DNA from: JBLHKW01 sp047618565
GTDB taxonomy: Bacteria > Planctomycetota > UBA1135 > GCA-002686595
DNA length: 38,008 bases
Assembly (NCBI GenBank): GCA_047618565.1
Contig: JBLHKW010000033.1
Coordinates: 1 to 38,008, forward strand
Direction of reading: 5' to 3'
Shown piece after piece: positions 10,448-19,400 of the stretch. The position numbers were made by a program, and so were the translations under genes. Each line of letters starts with the position of its first letter. Positions within the stretch are counted from its first letter, which is position 1. The notes beneath the pieces were generated by a model. The model had not been told where the DNA came from. It saw only the letters and a list, made by a program, of their open reading frames with translations, and did no database searches.

Positions 10448-10922
10448 GCGAAGCGTCTCCGATCAGAGGGCGGTTGGGTAGGCGAATCGACCGTGGTGGC
10501 GCCTGCGCGCCCTGGGTGGTCTACGTGGAGGCCCCGGCAGCCATGGCGCGGGGGTCCAGAAGGGTCGAGCGACCTTTATATCCGAGGTCCCCATTCGATC
10601 CAAGCGCCCTGGGGCCGTGATCGAGCCCCAACTCCCTGGAGACCATCCTAAAATCGCTCGATTCCAGGGCCTGCCATACGGCGCACCGACAGGGCTCCCG
10701 GCAGAGGAGCCGTCGGCGCCCGGGACGGCTCCGCTGTTCCAACCATTGACGCGACGACGTGACGCTCTCCAAAACGGCTAAACGGTCCATTACGGGCCGG
10801 TATCCGAGTCTCGGCCTCGCTGGTCGGCCCCCACCCTGACCGTGCTGCTGAGCAACGCAGGCTGCCAGGAGACGCGCTCGATCAGAGGCCACACGCGCCC
10901 CAGCACGGGGCCGACTCCGAAA
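10448..10922. other. Intergenic region, promoter but no gene
   Basis: About 475 bases with no convincing gene. The part nearest the aminotransferase carries its putative promoter (10575-10603). From about 10840 a forward frame reads a hydrophobic TLTVLLSNAGC segment that joins in frame to the pseudogene starting at 10923. It may be the remains of that gene's signal peptide, but no usable start codon is present before an in-frame TAA near 10780. Confidence 0.5.
10575..10603 (-). promoter_or_regulatory. Sigma70-type promoter for the aminotransferase-ltaE-radical SAM run
   Basis: Read on the minus strand: -35 TTGGAT (10598-10603), 17-base spacer, -10 TATAAA (10575-10580). Four of six bases match at -35 and five of six at -10, with ideal spacing. 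It would give a leader of about 120 bases before the aminotransferase ATG at 10447. Confidence 0.6.
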
Positions 10923-12119
10923 CGGGACAACCTCAAGGGACGCTGGCTCAATTTCAACGTGGCAGCACTGCAGGCCTTCGTGTTCGACGCCGACGGGAAG
11001 GGCTTCTAAACGATGAATGGCCCAGGCAGTCGCCTGACGTACTTCGGAGCGGACCCGATCGAACTTCAGCGCGAGGTCCCCATGGGCCCGGGCATGACCG
11101 CGATCGTCGCGCGCACGGCGAGCGCCGAACTGTGGTGCGTGGATAGCCTGACCTCTTCGGTCGGTGTCTTCGACCGCGGGACGGGCATGCTGATGCGCAC
11201 CATCGCCGTCGGGGCGGAGCCTCACGGTCTGGTGTTCACGGCCAGCGGCGATCGCGCCTACGTCTCCTGCTCCCAGGCGGATCGGGTCGACGTGATCGAT
11301 GCTGCCACCTACGCTGTTGCGACCTCGATACCGATTCCGGCCCGGCTGCCCCAGGGCATCGTGCGCGTGGATGAGACCGTCTACGTCGTGCCCCTGCGTT
11401 CCGGCAACGGCACCGCCCCGCGCGGCAATCCGGTCAGCGCTGACCCGAGCGAGGTGATCTCGATCGAGCACGTGGGCTCGATCACCGGCGCCACAACGCC
11501 TCCCGACCGGGACCTGTTCGCGATCCCGATCACGGCCAGCGCCGCTACCGACGTGCTCGATCCGTCGGCAACGCTATCGGGGCTCGGGACGACGCTCTAC
11601 AACCTGCACGCCCGCCCGGGCAGCGCGGAAATGTGGACCCCGCATACGGATGCGATGAATGCCAATCGACGGGTAGAGCGCAACTTCATCGACGGCCAGG
11701 TGGTGCGCAACCGAATCGCCATCGTCGGCACGGGCGACAGCAGCGTGCGCACCCTGGATCTCGACCTGCTCGCGCCCATGACCGAATCCAGCTGAGCGTG
11801 ATCCCCGGGGCGCAGGGTGGAGCTGCGTACCTGCGGGCCGCGGTGCACCTGGCGCTCGACGAGCCGGGCATGCCCGAGCTCGGATACAACGTCGTGGCGT
11901 CGTCTACCCCAGGTCCGCGGACGAGCTGGTCGAGATCGCGAACGCGGCCCAGACCTGGCTGGCCGCCAGCGACGGGGTCGCGCACATCGAGGTGGCCCTG
12001 CCCGAAGGGCTCCCGCCCGGCGAGCTGATCTTCAAGGTCCAGCGCATCGATGCCCCCCGGGTGCTCCCGTGCACGCGGTCGGGAAAGACCGGATTCCCTT
12101 CGCGACGCTGGCCTACTAG
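10923..12119 (+). pseudogene. Truncated, frameshifted copy of the downstream YVTN-propeller di-heme protein
   Basis: This is a broken paralogue of the intact gene at 12322. Homology starts at RDNLKGRW (intact: RDNVSGRF). It runs past an in-frame TAA at 11007-11009, which replaces the Tyr of EFYITN, and continues through an open stretch at 11013-11795 with close similarity, for example SGDRAYVSCS..DRVDVID.ATY and GLGTTLYNLHARPGS. The frame ends just after DLDLLAPM. The copy then jumps to the C-terminal end of the intact protein: LDEPGMPELGYNVV, HIEVALPEGLPPGELIFKVQ and DRIPFATLAY, these three pieces lying in three different frames. The whole central part, including both heme-binding CXXCH sites and the calcium-binding repeats, is missing. 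The jump occurs at CCAGCTGAGCGT, a 12-base string also present in the intact gene at the matching C-terminal place. The 260-residue open piece might still be translated from 11013, but has lost its signal peptide. Confidence 0.88.
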
Positions 12120-12154
12120 CCACCTCGAGGCAGCCGTGGATCCACTCCAGGCCC

Positions 12155-12181
12155 CTGGAGGCCCCCTTAGAGGGCCTCCAG
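12155..12181. repeat. Perfect 10-bp inverted repeat (hairpin)
   Basis: CTGGAGGCCC (12155-12164) and its exact complement GGGCCTCCAG (12172-12181) flank a seven-base loop. The hairpin lies 35 bases after the pseudogene's final TAG and 140 bases before the intact paralogue. A terminator role is possible but there is no T-run. Confidence 0.55.
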
Positions 12182-12193
12182 ACGCGATTCCCA

Positions 12194-12209
12194 GGCCCCC
12201 AAAAGGGCC
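12194..12209. repeat. Second short hairpin before the di-heme gene
   Basis: GGCCC and GGGCC with loop CCAAAA, 12 bases after the previous hairpin. The two together form a tandem structured block in the 200-base gap upstream of the intact di-heme gene. The block is followed by GGGTAGACT at 12216-12224, which could be a -10 element, but no -35 is visible. Confidence 0.35.
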
Positions 12210-12321
12210 CTATCCGGGTAGACTTTGCAGGGTGCGTTCCCTGTTCCGGGAAGCGGCCCGCGGCCTGTAGCCGCTCCCCGCATGCCGCCCCTCCCTCGAC
12301 CCGCAGCCTGACGCGACATCG

Positions 12322-15300
12322 ATGCGAAATTTCCACCCGCGACTGCCCCTCTTCGCCCTCGCCCTGCTACCCGCCCTGGCCCAGGGCCAGACGAGCCAGG
12401 CCGACATCCCGCGCGACAACGTGAGCGGCCGGTTCATCATGTACGGGGTCGGGCCGACCCAGCCCGTACTGTTCTCACCGGACGGCAGCGAGTTCTACAT
12501 CACCAACCAGATGGGTGATCGCCTGGCGATCTACGACTCCGCCACGCGCCAGCTGCTCCTGGAGGTCCCCACCGGGCCCGGCCTGGTCTCGCTGAAGCTG
12601 CGGCCCGGCAGCGACGAGCTCTGGATGGTCGACCGAGTCACCTCCAGCGTGACCGTGTACGACACCGCGATGAAGCAGATCATTCGCACCGTACGAGTAG
12701 GAGCGGAGCCTCACGACGTGGCCTTCAGCGCTTCCGGCGATCGTGCGTACGTCAGTTGCTCTGCGGTAGATCGAGTGGACGTGATCGATACGGCGACCTA
12801 CACGGTGGCAAATTCCATCCCCATTCCGGCCCGTCAACCGCACGGCCTGGCGCGCGTCGGAAACGCCATCTACGTCGTACCGCTGCTCTCGGGCAATGGC
12901 ACCGCCCCGCTCGGCGAGACGTCGCTGGGCGAGGCCACGGAGGTGGTCCACGTGGCAGGCGTCCCCGGTGCCCAACCACTCCCGGACCGCGACCTGCTGA
13001 AGATCAACATCACCGCGAACGCCAGCACGGACAGCCTCGATTCCAGCGCAACGGTCAGCGCTCTCGGAACGACGCTCTTCAACCTCCACCTGCGGCCGGG
13101 CTCCAGCGAACTGTGGATCCCGAATACGGACGCGATGAACGCGACCCACCTCGGCGAGATCTCTTTCATCGGCGGCCAGGTCGTTAGCAACCGGCTCACC
13201 ATTGTCGATGTGGCACAGACTCCGCCGCTGGTGCGCATCGTCGACATGGACCAGCTCTCGCCGTCCCCGGACGAGAACGTCTCGACGCCGACGAGCATCT
13301 CGTTCATGCCCGACGGTAGCCGCGCATTCGTGACGGGCTACGGCACCGACCGGGTCGCCGTACTGGACATCGACCCCCAAGGAGCCGTCACCTGGGCGGG
13401 GTCGATCTCGATCCCCTCGCTGACGACCTACCCCGAGTTCGCGGGTCCGCGCGGCTGTGCGGTATCGAGCGACGGCGCGTACCTGGTGACCTACAACAAG
13501 GTCGACAACGGCTTCAGCCGTATCCCGCTCGCCCAGCTGCCGACCTCGACCCCGTTCGACCACGACTACGTCGGCTCGCGGAAGATCGGCTACGATCGCA
13601 TGCCCCTGGCCATGAAGCGTGGTCGCGGCTTCTTCGACAGCACCAAGTTCTCGCTCTCGAACACCTCGTCGTGCTTCTCCTGCCACACGGACGGCAACAC
13701 GGACGGCCTGGCCTGGGACCTGTCGACCTTCCTCGACCCGGAGACGACGCCCGCAGACCAGCTGCAGTTCGGCATCGACATCAAGGGGCCGATGGTCACG
13801 CAGAGCGTGCGTGCCCTGCGCGAGGTCGGTCCGTTCCACTGGCGCGGCGAGAAGCGCAAGCTCAAGGACTTCAACGGCACGTTCAAGAACCTGCTGGAGA
13901 ACGTGGTCAACGGTCACGCGGCGACGATCGGAGGCGGTTTCTTCTACATCGAGCAGTACCTAGAAGAACTCGCCATCGCACCCAACCCGCGTCAGGATCT
14001 CACACGCAAACATACGCCCATCGAACTGCAGGGCGCCGACATCTTCCTTAACCATCCGGCGCAGGGCGCGCAGGCATGCGGTGATTGCCATCAACTGCCA
14101 CTCGGCACCAGCAACGAGGTCGTGCAGACCTTCCGCGGTGGTGAGTCGCCCTCCATCGTCGTGCCCGCGCTCCGCGCCGTGCAACGCAAGCTGAGCACGC
14201 CCATGACCCTGGGCGGCGGATTCGGAGAGCGCACCGAGCTCGGTGCAGGCCTCAACCACGGGGGCACAGCACCCACCATCGAGGCCGTGGCCCTGGAACT
14301 CGATGCGGCCGGAAACCCGATATTCCAGGTCTCCCCGGCTCAGGCAGACAAGCTCGCGCGCTTCATCGAATCCCTCGACACCGGCCTCGCACCGTCGACA
14401 GGATTCCAGGTCACGATGCACGCGGGCAACGTCCAGAGCGTGCTCGCCAACGAATTGCGTTACCTGATGAGGCAGGCCTCCGATGGACACTGCGACCTGG
14501 TCTTCGTGACCGGGCCGGACTTCATCTTTGAACGCGAGGACTTCATCACCGGCTGGTACCTGCCCCAGACGCGGGCCTTCCGACGTGCCTCGACCCTGCT
14601 CGCGCCGCTTTCCCTGGCCCAGCTGGTGGAGAAGGCCGAGGCGGGTTTCCCGGTGACCTTCATGGGCGTCGCCCGCATGCGCGGCAAGGTCATGGGCATC
14701 GACCGGGACAACGACAACATCCTCGACATCGACGAGGCCCTGGCGGGCACGGACCCCGAGTTCTGGGACACGGATGGCGATGGATTCCCCGACGGCTACG
14801 AGGTCGAGTGGAACATGGACCCGCTGGTTCCGACGGCGACCTCGCCCGACTCGGCCGGCCCCGAGCTGGTGGATGGACCGCACGTCATCTACACGACGCA
14901 GACGTCCATCAAGCTGGAGTTCCAGACATCCGAGGTCGCGCGCGTGTTATTCTTCGTCGACGGCGAGGCGATCTTCAGGCGCCCGCTAGACCAGCAGTAC
15001 GACACGCAATTCTCGTACTCCATTGGCAACCTGACACCGGGCACCGTGCACAGCATCATGCTCGACATGACGGATGCCAACGAGAACCACACCTTCCTGA
15101 CCTTTGACCACGAGACCGCATCCTTCGTGCGTCCGCAGCCGATCCACGTTCAGCGTATCGGCGCTCAGGTGCTGGTGACGCCGCAGTCTTCTTCGCCCTC
15201 CCAGCTGAGCGTTCGCGTGGACCTTGGCGAAGGGGCGAACCCGGCCGGGTTGGGCTACGACGTCGAGATCTCCGCGTACTACACTTCGGACCAGGGTATG

Positions 15301-15495
15301 GCTGTCGTCACCGCCGAAGAGCACGCCCTATCCGGCGGCGGAGGATCCTCCCATTTCCTGATTGCCATCCCGCAGTCGATTCCGACGGGCCAGGGCAAGC
15401 TGGTCATCGTGGTGCAGGGCGTGGTCGAACCCGATGGTGCACCGTCCTACATCGAAGCGGACAACGAGATCACTCTGACTACAACCCGCTACTAG
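12322..15495 (+). CDS. Secreted YVTN beta-propeller / di-heme cytochrome c peroxidase-like protein with calcium-binding repeats
   Basis: A 1057-residue protein. The signal peptide is about residues 1-22 (LPLFALALLPALAQGQ). Residues ~40-400 are a YVTN-type beta-propeller with repeats such as ELWMVDRVTSSVTVYDT and RAYVSCSAVDRVDVIDTATY. A CCP/MauG-like region follows with two heme c sites, CFSCH (Cys about 451) and CGDCH (Cys about 586), plus VTQSVRALREVGPFHWRGE and GLNHGGTAPT. Residues ~790-840 carry Asp-rich thrombospondin type 3-like repeats (DRDNDNILDIDEALAGTDP, DTDGDGFPDGYE). The C-terminal 200 residues look like beta-sandwich domains. It is probably a periplasmic or cell-surface redox protein; the substrate is unknown. 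A broken copy lies just upstream and a diverged homologue sits at 16486-19920 on the other strand. The start at 12322 begins a normal signal peptide, but no clear Shine-Dalgarno is present. Confidence 0.85.
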   Translation: MRNFHPRLPLFALALLPALAQGQTSQADIPRDNVSGRFIMYGVGPTQPVLFSPDGSEFYITNQMGDRLAIYDSATRQLLLEVPTGPGLVSLKLRPGSDELWMVDRVTSSVTVYDTAMKQIIRTVRVGAEPHDVAFSASGDRAYVSCSAVDRVDVIDTATYTVANSIPIPARQPHGLARVGNAIYVVPLLSGNGTAPLGETSLGEATEVVHVAGVPGAQPLPDRDLLKINITANASTDSLDSSATVSALGTTLFNLHLRPGSSELWIPNTDAMNATHLGEISFIGGQVVSNRLTIVDVAQTPPLVRIVDMDQLSPSPDENVSTPTSISFMPDGSRAFVTGYGTDRVAVLDIDPQGAVTWAGSISIPSLTTYPEFAGPRGCAVSSDGAYLVTYNKVDNGFSRIPLAQLPTSTPFDHDYVGSRKIGYDRMPLAMKRGRGFFDSTKFSLSNTSSCFSCHTDGNTDGLAWDLSTFLDPETTPADQLQFGIDIKGPMVTQSVRALREVGPFHWRGEKRKLKDFNGTFKNLLENVVNGHAATIGGGFFYIEQYLEELAIAPNPRQDLTRKHTPIELQGADIFLNHPAQGAQACGDCHQLPLGTSNEVVQTFRGGESPSIVVPALRAVQRKLSTPMTLGGGFGERTELGAGLNHGGTAPTIEAVALELDAAGNPIFQVSPAQADKLARFIESLDTGLAPSTGFQVTMHAGNVQSVLANELRYLMRQASDGHCDLVFVTGPDFIFEREDFITGWYLPQTRAFRRASTLLAPLSLAQLVEKAEAGFPVTFMGVARMRGKVMGIDRDNDNILDIDEALAGTDPEFWDTDGDGFPDGYEVEWNMDPLVPTATSPDSAGPELVDGPHVIYTTQTSIKLEFQTSEVARVLFFVDGEAIFRRPLDQQYDTQFSYSIGNLTPGTVHSIMLDMTDANENHTFLTFDHETASFVRPQPIHVQRIGAQVLVTPQSSSPSQLSVRVDLGEGANPAGLGYDVEISAYYTSDQGMAVVTAEEHALSGGGGSSHFLIAIPQSIPTGQGKLVIVVQGVVEPDGAPSYIEADNEITLTTTRY

Positions 15496-15523
15496 CAGGC
15501 CGTTGATAACGTCGTCCGGCGGT

Positions 15524-15547
15524 GGTGCGGACACGCCCGTGCGCACC
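15524..15547. terminator. Hairpin between convergent genes, possible two-way terminator
   Basis: GGTGCG (15524-15529) pairs with CGCACC (15542-15547). An inner CAC/GTG pair around a GCCC loop extends the stem after a two-base bulge. It lies in the 66-base gap between the end of the di-heme gene and the convergent receiver-HisKA gene, where a bidirectional terminator would be expected. There is no T-run on either side, so the function is uncertain. Confidence 0.4.
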
Positions 15548-15561
15548 TTGCCAACAGCCTG

Positions 15562-16284
15562 TTAGCGCAGCTGGCGCCGGGCCGGCTGAGCGTCCGTCGG
15601 GTAGCTACTTGCTTGCTCACCGTCGAAAAGATCGTTCACGCAGCGCCCGAGCTGGTCGCAGGAGGCCAGTACGGATGAGAGCAGATCTCGCTGCTGGTTG
15701 CTCACGGAACCGTGCAGCCCTTCGGCCATCAGCGACACCAGCTCACGCGCAACTGCGAGCGGGGTCCTCAACTCGTGCTCCAGGGTCGCGTGGAACGCGG
15801 CGATCTCACGGTTCCTTGCATCCAGGTCTCGCACCGTCGTTTCCAGCCGTTGCCGGTAGGACTCTGCACGCACGGAGAGGAAGTGTTTCTCGATAACGTT
15901 CTCGATGGCGCGTTTCAGGCTGCGCTCGGACAGGATGCTCTTCGAGAGGCAATCCAGGAATCCGGCATGCCACGCCGCCATCGAAAGCTCCCCGTCACCG
16001 CGACCGGCCAGCAGAATCGCCGGCGCGCAAACTCCGGCCTTGCGCACGTGTTCCAAAAATTCGATTCCCGTGCAGCTCCCGAGGTGACTGTCAATCAGGA
16101 TGACATCGGGGTCCTTCTGCGCCAGTTCCGTAATAGCTTCCGCAGCGTCGTTGAACGGAACCACATCGATGACCGGGCTGGCCGCCGACCGCAACAGGTG
16201 GCTGGTCAGGTCCAGGTCGCCTTGGGTGTCGTCGACCACGACCGCGCGGATGCGCGCGCAAAGTTCATCTATAGGAAAGTCCAT
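15562..16284 (-). CDS. Receiver-HisKA (DHp) protein lacking an ATPase domain
   Basis: A 240-residue two-component protein. Residues ~12-130 form a receiver domain: acidic pair VVVDDT, phospho-acceptor Asp 65 in VILIDSHLG, and a Lys at about 115 in CLSKS. A coiled linker (~138-165) leads into a histidine kinase A phospho-acceptor helix with an H-box, ATLEHELRTPLAV (His about 170), then a second helix to about 215. The protein ends there with a short polar tail. No N, G1 or G2 box of an HATPase domain is present, nor any remnant in the 66 bases that follow. It cannot autophosphorylate as a normal kinase, and may relay phosphate in the manner of Spo0B or ChpT-type DHp proteins (inference), or be a truncated hybrid kinase. 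A GTG five codons upstream (16299) is an alternative start. It lies 200 bp downstream of the second di-heme gene, on the same strand. Its stop is TAA, rare in this window. Confidence 0.8.
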   Translation of the reverse strand: MDFPIDELCARIRAVVVDDTQGDLDLTSHLLRSAASPVIDVVPFNDAAEAITELAQKDPDVILIDSHLGSCTGIEFLEHVRKAGVCAPAILLAGRGDGELSMAAWHAGFLDCLSKSILSERSLKRAIENVIEKHFLSVRAESYRQRLETTVRDLDARNREIAAFHATLEHELRTPLAVARELVSLMAEGLHGSVSNQQRDLLSSVLASCDQLGRCVNDLFDGEQASSYPTDAQPARRQLR

Positions 16285-16485
16285 GGGAAGGCTGTCCACC
16301 AGACTTGTCGACCTGGGCCTCGCACGATATCAAGCGGAACAGACACTTCTTGGGCCGCGAGCCTTGCTGCACGTGGAAATCGGAGTCTCCGACCCAGTAC
16401 CGGGACCGGGGATCCACGAGAGCGGACCCTGACCTCACCGGGACGAGGCCTGAAAGCCCCGCCCCTGCCAAATTCCCAGATGCGG

Positions 16486-19400
16486 TCAGAAATCGAGGCG
16501 CAACTCCTGCGTCACTTCCGTGAGCAGGGGCGTCATCTGAAACAGGCTGATACCGGAGTAGACCGTGCCGCCCGTATGACCGGGCGGCGGGGTGCCCTCG
16601 ACGAGAATCCCCATGACCGACACCACGACCGCCTGACCCGCACTCAGATCCGGCTGGCTGAAGGTCACGCTGGTCTCGCCGTTCACGTCCGTCAGTGGCG
16701 ACACGATCCATGGACCACCCGGGTCCCCCGTGTAAGTGCGGACCTCTTCATCGGCGTTGACGGTGTCGAATCGATTCGGATGCGGTGAAGTCACGCTCAC
16801 ACTCTTCACGAATCGGGCCAACCCGGCATCCCAGACCGCGACGCTCAGGAACACCATCTGATCGGCCGCGGGCGGAAAGTCCGGCGCGCCGTTGTTCTGG
16901 TTGATCTTGATGCGGACCTCGGCATCCAGGGTGCTGCCGTTGCGCACCTGCTGCACCCACTCCATCACGGCGACATGCTTGTAGGGCAGGAACGGCGCGA
17001 GCATCTCGCCCGTCTCGAGCGGACTGAACCCGGGCAACACCACCGGCCCCGTCACGTTGCCATTGCGGTCCGTCATCGTGATCATCGCATCGAATGCAAT
17101 GGCAGGCTGCGCCGGGCTGCTCGGGTCCGAATGCGTCAGCACGAAGGTATCGTCGTCCGTGAAGTAGTCGCGCGTGAACTGATAGACGCGCGCGCTACCC
17201 AGCGGGCCATAGTCGACCGTGTAGGTCACCTGCTCCGAGAACTGGATCAGGTACTTGGCCGTGCGCGAGGTGCGGTGGTCCAGGGCGACGCGCGTGGTGG
17301 CGGGCGGCATGGCGTCCGCGGAAGGTGCCTGGGCCACGAGCGGGTCATCTCCGTGCTCGGCCTCGTAGCCATCCGGCCATGTGTCACCATCGGTGTCCGC
17401 CACCCAGGGATCCGTACCCAGGGAGCTCTCCTGCCCATTGGTCAGCCGGTCCGCATCGTGGTCGATGGCGAAGCGACGACCGTTCCCCACGGGCAGCCCG
17501 ATGAAGGCGGCACGCGCACGGCCCTCGCGCGTGGCCACGACCATCTCATTCCAGTCGATCGGTGCCTGCGCAGGATCCTCGGAGATGAAGAGCTCGTCCC
17601 CACTGTTGTACAGCCAGCGCATCGGAACGAGGCCAGCGCCGGTGTCGTATTGCCCCACCACGGCGACATCGTTCCAGCCCTCGATGGCTCCATTCAACAG
17701 GACCTGCCGGATGCTCGTCGGTGTGTGCTCTGCGCTGCTGGCCTCGAAGAATGACGACCAGTGAGCGGCGGGCGATATGCCCTGGTCGAACTGCTCCACG
17801 AAGCGGAACACATCCACGCGTTGCTGTTCACTGAGTGCGAAGAACGCACTGATGTTGACGATGAAGTCGAAGAGCGTCGGCGTCATTCCGTTGTGACGCA
17901 GGCCGAACCCGTTCTGGTTGACCTGGAGCACGGTCGCTCCAAACTCGAGCGTGACCGCCTCGCTGCCCTTGTGCTGAAGCTGGCGCAGGTGCGCCACCTC
18001 GAGGTTGGCCGCGCGCGGAGCATTGGTACCCACCTCCACGAAGAATGCACCGTTGGAGCCGGTCTCCTGCGTATGGCATTCAGCGCAGGTGTTGGAGTTG
18101 AAGTTCGGAACGTCCTGGTACCAGCGTTGCCCGTTCACCGCCGAACCCGTATGCCCGTTCGGGGCGACGAGCGTGCCACGGCTGTCGTCCAGGATCCGTT
18201 TCGGGTTCTGGAGCGGGTTGGCCGGCGCCTGCAGGGTCTGCATGAAGACCACGAAGTCCGCCATCTCGCTCGGCGTCGGCTGCTCTGCCGGCGGTGCGCC
18301 CAGCAGGCCACCGAACGCGCCCTGAAAGTTCACCAGCTCGCGCTCCCCGCGCCAGTGGTGCGGGAAGGTGTCGCTGATCGAGAGCAAGGACTGCGTGACC
18401 ATCACGTTCTTCTCGTCGATCGGATCGCCGCGCAACATCCAGCCCAGCTGGTCGGAGCGGCCGCCCGGATGGCAGGTACCGCAGCTGAAGCGCGCGCTCT
18501 CGGAACGCTGCCCGTCCAGGAACACATCCCGCCCGCGCCGGATCTGGGCCGGGGTGGGATCGAGGCCCAGCGGCAGGCTCGCGAAAGGCGCGGCCGCAAA
18601 CGGGCTCCACTGGAACAGCTCGATCGTCATCGTTCCCAGGCAGAGCGCAGCCACGATGGTGTCGTCCGGGTCGTACACGTCCACGTCGTAGCACTGCGCC
18701 CCGGCCGGTAGCTGGAAGTCCAGCAAGCGCGCCCCGGTGGCATCCAGAAGGGGAATCACATCACTCATCGGGCTCGCAACGAACGCCAGGCCCGGAGCGG
18801 TCGAATTCGCGTCGAGGATGTCCAGCGCGCGCGCCTGGTTGATGGAGCGCGTCGGGTCGTACTGGCCGCCGGGCATCACCGCGTCGATGTCATCGAGGTC
18901 GATACCCACACCCGCCGTACCGAGCCCGCTCGCATTGTCGATTGCGGGCACCAGGATCAGCTGATTGATCGCCACCTGGCCATTCAGCTTGGGCTCACTA
19001 TCGATGGCCAGGTCCTTGTTGTTGCTGTCCGACGAGAGCACCCAGAGGTCGTTCGTGGCCGGATTGCGAGTGATCTGGAAGATCAGACTGCCGGCGCCGC
19101 TAAGAACCGCCTCGACGACCCCTGCCTCGGGGTCGATGCGGAAGATGTCCTCGTCGGGAAGATCCGCGCCGCCGAGCAGATCCAGGTCCAGCACACCGCC
19201 TACGCTGCTCGTGGGGACTGCGATCGTGATCGAGTTGTTGCCGGTCGTGCTCTGCCCGACGTACACGCGATTGTCGCCGTCGAGGTCAGGGGCGCCACGG
19301 TCCAGGTACAGGTAGCCCGGGCGCTCACCACACGGGATCGGGTAGCTCGCCGCGATCTTCCAGGTGAGAAGGTCGACCTGGATGACCGTGTTGGCTCCCT

